In this document: positions 58,702-64,000 of the stretch, in pieces | How positions within the stretch are numbered: the stretch's first letter is position 1 | Layout: each line of letters begins with the position of its first letter | From: Sphingobium scionense | Lineage (GTDB): Bacteria > Pseudomonadota > Alphaproteobacteria > Sphingomonadales > Sphingomonadaceae | NCBI RefSeq assembly: GCF_014197035.1 | Contig: NZ_JACIEU010000010.1 | Location: forward strand, 155,471-219,470 | Direction of reading: 5' to 3' | Length of the DNA: 64,000 nucleotides | The notes under the pieces: generated by a model | What the model was told of the DNA's origin: nothing | The model's database searches: none | Seen by the model: the letters and a program-made list of their open reading frames with translations, nothing else | Program-made: the position numbers and the translations under genes

Positions 58702-60773
58702 CAGCCTTCCACTCCCAGCTGCCACAGGATGAACGCGAATTCCTCGGCGGTTTCGTGCAGGCTTTCGAACCGCCCGGACTTGCCGCCATGGCCTGCGCCC
58801 ATATTGGTCTTGAGCAACAGGATATTGCTGTCGGTCTTGGTCGCGCGCAGCTTCGCCACCCATTTGGCCGGCTCCCAATAGGTCACGCGCGGATCGTTGA
58901 GCCCGGCGGTCACCATCAGCGGCGGATAGGCCTGCGCACTGACATGGGTGTAGGGATCATAGGACTGGATGGTGCGGAATGCGTCCTCATCCTCGATCGG
59001 ATTGCCCCATTCGGGCCATTCGCCCGGCGTCAGCGGAAGCGTCTCGTCCAGCATGGTGTTCAGCACGTCGACGAACGGCACATGCGCCACCACCGCGCCC
59101 CACAGATCGGGATCGGAGTTGATAACCGCACCCATCAGCTCGCCGCCGGCCGATCCGCCCGAAATGCTGATCCTGCCCCTGGTCGAATAGCCAAGATCGA
59201 TCAGCCCCTTCGCGACATCGACGAAATCGGTGAAGGTGTTGGTGCGCTTGTCGAGCTTGCCGTCCAGATACCATTGCTGGCCCATGTCGTCGCCGCCGCG
59301 AATATGGGCGATGGCAAAGGCAAAGCCGCGATCCAGCAGCGACAGGCGGCTGGTCGAGAAGCCCGGCTCCATCGCCAGACCATAGGCGCCATAGCCATAA
59401 AGGTGCAGCGGCGCGCTGCCGTCGCGGGGGAAATCGGCGGGATAGACGATCGACACCGGAATCTGCGTGCCGTCGCGCGCCGCGATCATCAGCCGCTCGG
59501 TGGCATAAAGGCTGGCGTCATAGCCCGAGGGAATTTCCTGGACCTTGAGTATCTCCAGCTCACCCGTTTCCAGATGATAATCATAGATGGTGTCGGGCGT
59601 GACCATCGATTCATAACCGATGCGCAGCTTCGTCACCTCATATTCGGGATTGTCGTCGAGGCTCGCCGAATAGCTGGCTTCCGGGAACGGAATGCGCTTG
59701 GCGCTGTGGGTCGCATAATCGCGCAGCTCGATCTGGTCGAGCCCGTCCTGCCGCCCCTCGGTGACGTAGAAGGTCTTGAACAGGGTGAAATCGGTCAGGT
59801 AGAAATGCGCGTCCGCGCCGATCACTTCCTCCCACTGGTCGGGCGCGCCCAGCGTCGCCTTCACCAGTCGGAAATTGGGATGGGTGTCGTTGGTCTTGAT
59901 GTAGAGCGTGCCCTCATGCTCATCGACGTCATATTCGCGGCCGGCCTGGCGCGCGGCGACGAGCAGCGGCGTCGCGGTCGGATTGTCGGCGGGCACCAGC
60001 CAAGCTTCGCTGGTGACATGGTCGCCGGTCGCGATGACGATCCATTTTTCCGAGGAAGTGAGGCCGATCGAAACGCGAAAGCCCTCGTCATCCTCATGGA
60101 ACAGTTCGACGTCGCTGGCGACATCCTGGCCCAGCCAGTGCAGCCGCGCATTGTCGGTCCGCCAATTCTCGTTGGCGAGGCCATAGAGCAGCCCCTTGGA
60201 ATCGCTGGTCCACACCAGCGACGACAATGTGTCGGGAATGACTTCGGGCAGGATTTCGCCCGAGAAGAGATCCTTGATCCGCGCCTCGAACCGTTCGGAA
60301 CCATTGGTGTCGATCGCATAGGCAAGGTAGCGGCCGTCCGGGCTGACCGACATGGCGCCCAGGCGGAAATAGTCATGCCCCTGCGCCAGTGCGGGTTCGT
60401 CCAGGATCAGCTGGTCGTCACCGCCTGCTGCGGGCTTGCGATACCATTTGCGATATTGGGCGCCGGTCTCGAACGCACGCCAGTAGATATAGTCGCCATC
60501 CTTCTGCGGGACCGACTGGTCATCCTCCTTGATGCGCCCCTTCATCTCGTGGAACAGCGTGTCGAGCAGCGGCTTGTGCGGCGCCATCGCCCCCTCGAAC
60601 CAGGCGTTCTCAGCCTCCAGATAGGCCAGCACATCCTTGTCCTTGACGTCAGGGTAACCGGGATCGCGCAGCCATGCGTAAGGATCGTCCACCGTGATGC
60701 CATGATGCGCGAAACTGTGCGCGCGGCGCTCGGCGATCGGCGGGGACAGGGGCGGCTGCATTTGATCGGTCAT
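58701..60773 (-). CDS. ptrB: Oligopeptidase B (S9 family prolyl oligopeptidase)
   Basis: 690 residues. The N-terminal propeller starts with HSFAHHGITVDDPYAWLRDP. The C-terminal alpha/beta-hydrolase domain has AHIRGGDDMGQQWYLDGKL and the catalytic Ser in SISGGSAGGELMGAVIN, VPFVDVLNTMLDETLPLT, and the Asp/His in VTAGLNDPRVTYWEP and NMGAGHGGKSGRF. It cleaves short peptides after basic residues. It is followed by the overlapping thioesterase. It diverges from the aminopeptidase P gene with about 110 bp between. Confidence 0.94.
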   Translation of the reverse strand: MTDQMQPPLSPPIAERRAHSFAHHGITVDDPYAWLRDPGYPDVKDKDVLAYLEAENAWFEGAMAPHKPLLDTLFHEMKGRIKEDDQSVPQKDGDYIYWRAFETGAQYRKWYRKPAAGGDDQLILDEPALAQGHDYFRLGAMSVSPDGRYLAYAIDTNGSERFEARIKDLFSGEILPEVIPDTLSSLVWTSDSKGLLYGLANENWRTDNARLHWLGQDVASDVELFHEDDEGFRVSIGLTSSEKWIVIATGDHVTSEAWLVPADNPTATPLLVAARQAGREYDVDEHEGTLYIKTNDTHPNFRLVKATLGAPDQWEEVIGADAHFYLTDFTLFKTFYVTEGRQDGLDQIELRDYATHSAKRIPFPEASYSASLDDNPEYEVTKLRIGYESMVTPDTIYDYHLETGELEILKVQEIPSGYDASLYATERLMIAARDGTQIPVSIVYPADFPRDGSAPLHLYGYGAYGLAMEPGFSTSRLSLLDRGFAFAIAHIRGGDDMGQQWYLDGKLDKRTNTFTDFVDVAKGLIDLGYSTRGRISISGGSAGGELMGAVINSDPDLWGAVVAHVPFVDVLNTMLDETLPLTPGEWPEWGNPIEDEDAFRTIQSYDPYTHVSAQAYPPLMVTAGLNDPRVTYWEPAKWVAKLRATKTDSNILLLKTNMGAGHGGKSGRFESLHETAEEFAFILWQLGVEG

Positions 60774-60883
60774 TAACTATCCATGGTCCAGACGGGGGCT
60801 GCGCTGGAATAAGCGTGCCGGTCCCTCTATGTTGTCGGCATTATGGCCAACGCAAGAGGCCGGAATGATCCAAGGGAAGTTCG

Positions 60884-62665
60884 ATGTCCAGTTATGAAGA
60901 TCGCCTGAAGGCCCTGCGTGCCCAGTTGGTGCGCCAGAAGCTCGATGGTTTCGTGGTCCCCCTGACCGACGAGCATATGAGCGAATATGTCGGCGCCTAT
61001 GCCCAGCGGCTCGCCTGGCTGACCGGTTTCCAGGGTTCGGCCGGCAGCGCCGTGGTCCTGCCGGAGGCGGCCGCGATCTTCGTCGACGGCCGCTACACGC
61101 TACAGGTGCGCGAGCAGGTGGACGGCGCCCATTGGCAATATCAAAGCGTGCCGCAGACCTCGATCGCCGCCTGGCTGAAGGATCATGCGGGCGAAGGCGC
61201 GCGCATCGGCTATGATTCCTGGCTGCACACCCGCGCCTGGGTGAAGCAGGCGACACAGGCCCTAGCGGACAAGGGCGCCGAGCTGGTCGCGGTCGACACC
61301 AACCCCGTCGATGCCGTCTGGCCCGATCGCCCGGCGCCCAGCGACGCCAAGCTGGTGGTCCATGAGGATCGCTATGCCGGCAAGAATGCGGCCGAGAAGC
61401 GTGCCGATATCGCCGACTGGCTGGTGTCGAAGAAGGCAGACGCCGCCGTCCTCTCCGCGCTCGATTCGATCGCCTGGGCCTTCAACATCCGCGGCAAGGA
61501 TGTCGAGCGCACCCCGGTCGCGCTGGCCTATGCCATCGTCCATGCCGATGCGACCGCCGACCTCTATGTCGCGCCGGAAAAGATGGACGAGGCGGTCGCC
61601 AAGCATTTGGGCAATGCCGTGCGCATCCATGACCGCGCCGCCTTTGCCGATGCGCTGGCAGCGCTGAGCGGCAAGAGCGTCGTCGCCGACCCCGAGCGCG
61701 CCGTCGCCGCGATCTTCGAAGCACTCGACGCGGGCGGCGCGCAGATACTCAGCCTGCGCGACCCCGTGGTCCTGCCCAAGGCGATCAAGAATGATACCGA
61801 GATCGCCGGGCACAAGGCGGCGCAAGCGCGCGATGGCGCGGCACTCAGCCGCTTCCTCCACTGGATCGCGGTCGAGGCTCCCAAGGGCGGCCTGGATGAG
61901 ATGAGCGCGGCCGACCGGCTGGAAGCCTTCCGTCAGGATACCGGCCTGCTGCAGGATCTGTCGTTCGACACGATCAGCGGCGCCGGCCCCAATGGCGCGG
62001 TCGTTCATTACAAGGTCGAGGAAAAGACCAACCGCCCGATCGAGACGGGCAGCTTCTACCTGGTCGATTCGGGCGGCCAGTATCGCGACGGCACCACCGA
62101 CGTGACCCGCACCATCGCCATCGGTACGCCGAGCGAAGAGATGAAGCAGCGCTTCACCCTGGTGCTGAAGGGGCATATCGCGCTTGCTCGCGCCGTCTTC
62201 CCGGTCGGCACGCGCGGCGGCCAGCTCGACGTGCTGGCGCGCCAATATCTGTGGGCGCAGGGTCTGGATTATGCCCATGGCACCGGCCATGGCGTCGGCA
62301 GCTTCCTGTCGGTGCATGAAGGGCCGCAGCGGATCGCGACCTTCGGCGGCGGCGACGAGCCGCTGGTGGCGGGCATGATCCTCTCGAACGAGCCGGGCTA
62401 TTACAAGACCGGCGAATATGGCATCCGCATCGAGAATCTGGTGCTGGTCGAGGAACGGGCGATCGCCGGCGGCGAAAAGCCCATGCTGGGCTTTGAAACC
62501 CTGACCTTCGCGCCAATCGACCGCAATGCCATCGTCACCGACCTGCTGGATGCAGGCGAGCGTGCCTGGGTCGACGCCTATCATGCGCAGGTGCTGGCCG
62601 TGGTCGGCCCACAGCTCGATGGCGAGGCCCTGGCCTGGCTGCAGGCGGCCTGCGCAGCCCTGTAA
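60884..62665 (+). CDS. Xaa-Pro aminopeptidase P (M24B), long form
   Basis: 593 residues with three domains as in the eukaryote-type APP1. LKALRAQLVRQKLDGFVVPL begins the first creatinase-N domain; the second creatinase-N domain follows; the catalytic pita-bread domain has the metal-binding DSGGQYRDGTTDVTRT, HGTGHGVGSFLSVHEGP, LSNEPGYYKTGEYGIRIENL and LGFETLTFAPID. It removes N-terminal residues preceding proline. The ATG at 60884 is behind GGGAAGTTCG and no longer start is needed. Confidence 0.95.
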   Translation: MSSYEDRLKALRAQLVRQKLDGFVVPLTDEHMSEYVGAYAQRLAWLTGFQGSAGSAVVLPEAAAIFVDGRYTLQVREQVDGAHWQYQSVPQTSIAAWLKDHAGEGARIGYDSWLHTRAWVKQATQALADKGAELVAVDTNPVDAVWPDRPAPSDAKLVVHEDRYAGKNAAEKRADIADWLVSKKADAAVLSALDSIAWAFNIRGKDVERTPVALAYAIVHADATADLYVAPEKMDEAVAKHLGNAVRIHDRAAFADALAALSGKSVVADPERAVAAIFEALDAGGAQILSLRDPVVLPKAIKNDTEIAGHKAAQARDGAALSRFLHWIAVEAPKGGLDEMSAADRLEAFRQDTGLLQDLSFDTISGAGPNGAVVHYKVEEKTNRPIETGSFYLVDSGGQYRDGTTDVTRTIAIGTPSEEMKQRFTLVLKGHIALARAVFPVGTRGGQLDVLARQYLWAQGLDYAHGTGHGVGSFLSVHEGPQRIATFGGGDEPLVAGMILSNEPGYYKTGEYGIRIENLVLVEERAIAGGEKPMLGFETLTFAPIDRNAIVTDLLDAGERAWVDAYHAQVLAVVGPQLDGEALAWLQAACAAL

Positions 62666-62671
62666 CGCGGA

Positions 62672-62812
62672 TCAGTCTTTCGACGGTTCCGGCGCGGGGG
62701 CGGGCTCAGTCCCCTCCCGCGCCACATCGCGGCTCTGGGCCTTGCGCCGCCGCAAATTGTCGCGCAGCGCCTGCGCCAGCCTGGCTTTCTTTTCGTCCTG
62801 GGTCTCGCTCAT
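62672..62812 (-). CDS. Small conserved-type basic protein
   Basis: 46 residues from ATG 62812: MSETQDEKKARLAQALRDNL, then RRRKAQSRDVARE and a Pro/Glu tail ending PSKD. It is highly charged, helical at the N-terminus, and disordered at the C-terminus. I recognise the pattern KKARLAQALRDNLRRRKAQ as recurring in alphaproteobacterial small proteins but know of no function. A longer start (62905) would overlap the promoter region of the tRNA and is less likely. Confidence 0.6.
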   Translation of the reverse strand: MSETQDEKKARLAQALRDNLRRRKAQSRDVAREGTEPAPAPEPSKD

Positions 62813-62927
62813 GACAAAGCGCATAAGCAAAATGCATAATCTACCGCAACCCGCCTTGACAGGACGCGCGGGGGCGGCCATAGGCGCGACCTCCGAAGCG
62901 CACAACGCGACGGAGACGAAATAGAGT

Positions 62928-63002
<75 letters not shown>

Positions 63003-63292
63003 TTTCTTCCTTTTTTCCTGCAACTCAAAAGTTTCCCACCGGGAATTGCACCTCTGCAGGAAGCCCCTTTCAGACCATCGCAGAGTCAAGAGCAGAACTG
63101 CTGCCGAACATGTAGCTGTTAGGTCGCCATACCAACCGGCAGGCGCACCTCGAACCGCGCAGGCGAAGCCGATGGGTAGAGCGCCTCACTGACAGTTTAT
63201 TTGGCGACGCTTGCAATATGTCTGGCGCCCGATCGATTCCATCTGCCTCTGAGGCTGCGGACGCCCTGTTGCGCACGTAGACGCAATGTTGC
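63003..63292. other. Gene-free stretch after tRNA-Thr
   Basis: About 290 bp with no coding potential that I can support. It begins with T-rich DNA (TTTCTTCCTTTTTTCC) that may terminate the tRNA transcript. A fragment GGGTAGAGCGCC around 63172-63184 recalls a tRNA D-arm, but no cloverleaf forms around it. Confidence 0.5.
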
Positions 63293-63819
63293 GTGCGTGA
63301 TGCGTTTGCGGATGCGCTTGCGCCGTTTGGAGAGGTGGCGGTGGACCTGCCGCTGACGCCGGCCAAGCTGCTGACGATGATCGAGGGGCGGCTCTGGCCT
63401 GAGCGTCCGGTCAGCCGCTTCCATCCCGATCATCGGGTGCTGGAGGTCGAAGCCCCTGCCCCGGTAAAGCCCTCTCCCCCGCCGGTCGCGCCAGCCATTC
63501 CGGTTGGGATTGAGGGGGCGTGGAAGCTTGTGCTTGCGACGCCGATGGGCCCGCAGCGTTCTTCATGTGGTGTTCGCGAATGGCGGGAGACCGGTTCGAC
63601 GCGGGCGACATGGAAAGGCAATCGCAGTCCGATCCGGGCCTGGTCGCGGAGGCAGGCTTGGACCTGGAGATTGGGATTTTGCGCGGCGGTGGCTTTCCGG
63701 TGATCCGTGATGTCGTGATGGTGGCGATTGTTGCGGTATCGGGCGGTTCGCTGAGCGGCGTTCAGGGTCTGTACGAGGCTTGCGCGCGGATTGCTGTGGC
63801 CCGGCTGCAAGATCGTTGA
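63293..63819 (+). pseudogene. Remnant of a molybdenum-hydroxylase large subunit (C-terminal end)
   Basis: Frame 2 gives RDAFADALAPFGEVAVDLPL followed by TPAKLLTMIEGRLWPE, the C-terminal end of aldehyde oxidase/CO dehydrogenase/xanthine dehydrogenase-type large subunits. It continues through a Pro-rich linker to EGAWKLVLATPMGPQ. Homology-like sequence then moves between frames (SVLHVVFANGG in frame 3, ATWKGNRSPI in frame 2, GLDLEIGILRGGGFPVI in frame 1), as in a gene broken by several frameshifts. No upstream part of the enzyme is present. It is recognised by eye and not checked by alignment. Confidence 0.5.
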
Positions 63820-63858
63820 GGCGGAACGGGGCGAGCGCTCGCGATGATTTCGGGGCAC

Positions 63859-63876
63859 AAAAAAGCCGCCGCGGCT
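63859..63876 (-). terminator. Terminator of the initiator tRNA
   Basis: On the minus strand AGCCG-CGG-CGGCT is followed by TTTTTTG. It lies about 30 bp beyond the 3' end of the tRNA-Met in its direction of transcription. A larger alternative stem with AGCCGTC upstream is possible. Confidence 0.75.
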
Positions 63877-63905
63877 GATCCAAGACGGCTGTTTATGTGT
63901 GTGTA

Positions 63906-63982
<77 letters not shown>

Positions 63983-64000
63983 ACACTGGGCGATTATGTG

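Noticed and set aside
58755..60776. A 673-codon open frame antisense to the oligopeptidase gene
   Set aside because: Shadow of ptrB; no recognisable motif and no ribosome-binding site, whereas the opposite strand has all S9 catalytic motifs.
63070..63433. Small minus-strand open frames opposite the hydroxylase remnant
   Set aside because: Arg/Ser-rich translation without any motif; the plus strand shows the family resemblance.

Overview
The window is high-GC chromosomal DNA of an alphaproteobacterium. It is most likely a member of the Sphingomonadaceae of the Sphingobium/Sphingomonas type. The grounds are the crtY-crtI-crtB carotenoid set, the chorismate synthase/fabI/BrkB/dnaJ/pdxH neighbourhood, purA close to hisZ, the serC-serA pair, a cytochrome P450 catabolic cluster, and palindromic intergenic repeats of a kind I associate with sphingomonads. 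Genus and species are inference. There is no phage, IS element, CRISPR array or rRNA. Two tRNAs lie at the right end. Most intergenic gaps are under 300 bp.

Layout. 1-2.4 kb: end of a DUF924 gene, then glnK-amtB behind a consensus sigma-54 promoter with upstream palindromes. 2.5-7.2 kb: a small membrane protein and, on the minus strand, crtY-crtI-LOG-crtB. 7.2-21.0 kb: an accessory catabolic region. It has a cupin protein, a duplicated EthD-like protein, two SDRs, an aldehyde dehydrogenase, a TetR regulator, an enoyl-CoA hydratase, a fused double acyl-CoA dehydrogenase, a 3Fe-4S ferredoxin, a P450, a DUF35/thiolase-like (aldolase-type) pair, a DUF2889 protein and an esterase. Together they look like a complete hydroxylation, oxidation, beta-oxidation and retro-aldol route for a terpenoid- or steroid-like substrate, lacking only a visible CoA ligase. 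21.1-22.4 kb: dmeR-dmeF nickel/cobalt efflux with an operator overlapping the start codon. 22.6-33.3 kb: a phosphatase-like protein, recQ, a serine hydrolase, a PhzF-type isomerase, an SLC13 transporter, aroC, fabI, brkB and a DnaJ protein. 33.5-39.8 kb: pdxH, two dicarboxylate/amino-acid symporters flanking a bestrophin, an FMN reductase, a GH43 glycosidase and a small HTH protein. 39.9-46.5 kb: purA, an alpha/beta hydrolase, hisZ, serA and serC. 46.6-49.9 kb: an extensin-like lipoprotein, a second LOG protein, a HAD nucleotidase and dapD. 49.9-58.3 kb: an eight-gene, overlap-coupled cobalamin operon running leftward from btuB to cobU under a cobalamin riboswitch, with a divergent btuF-like gene. 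58.3-64 kb: a thioesterase, an oligopeptidase B, an aminopeptidase P, a small protein, tRNA-Thr, a frameshifted molybdenum-hydroxylase remnant and an initiator tRNA-Met.

The most noteworthy signals beyond ordinary annotation are: (i) the P450/fused-ACAD/DUF35-aldolase catabolic cluster; (ii) a long hairpin element present twice (12009-12085 and 39836-39911) whose arms differ by compensatory changes; (iii) nine exact copies of TTATCCACAG, a DnaA box plus G, five of them around the ALDH-TetR pair; and (iv) the tightly coupled, apparently salvage-only B12 operon.
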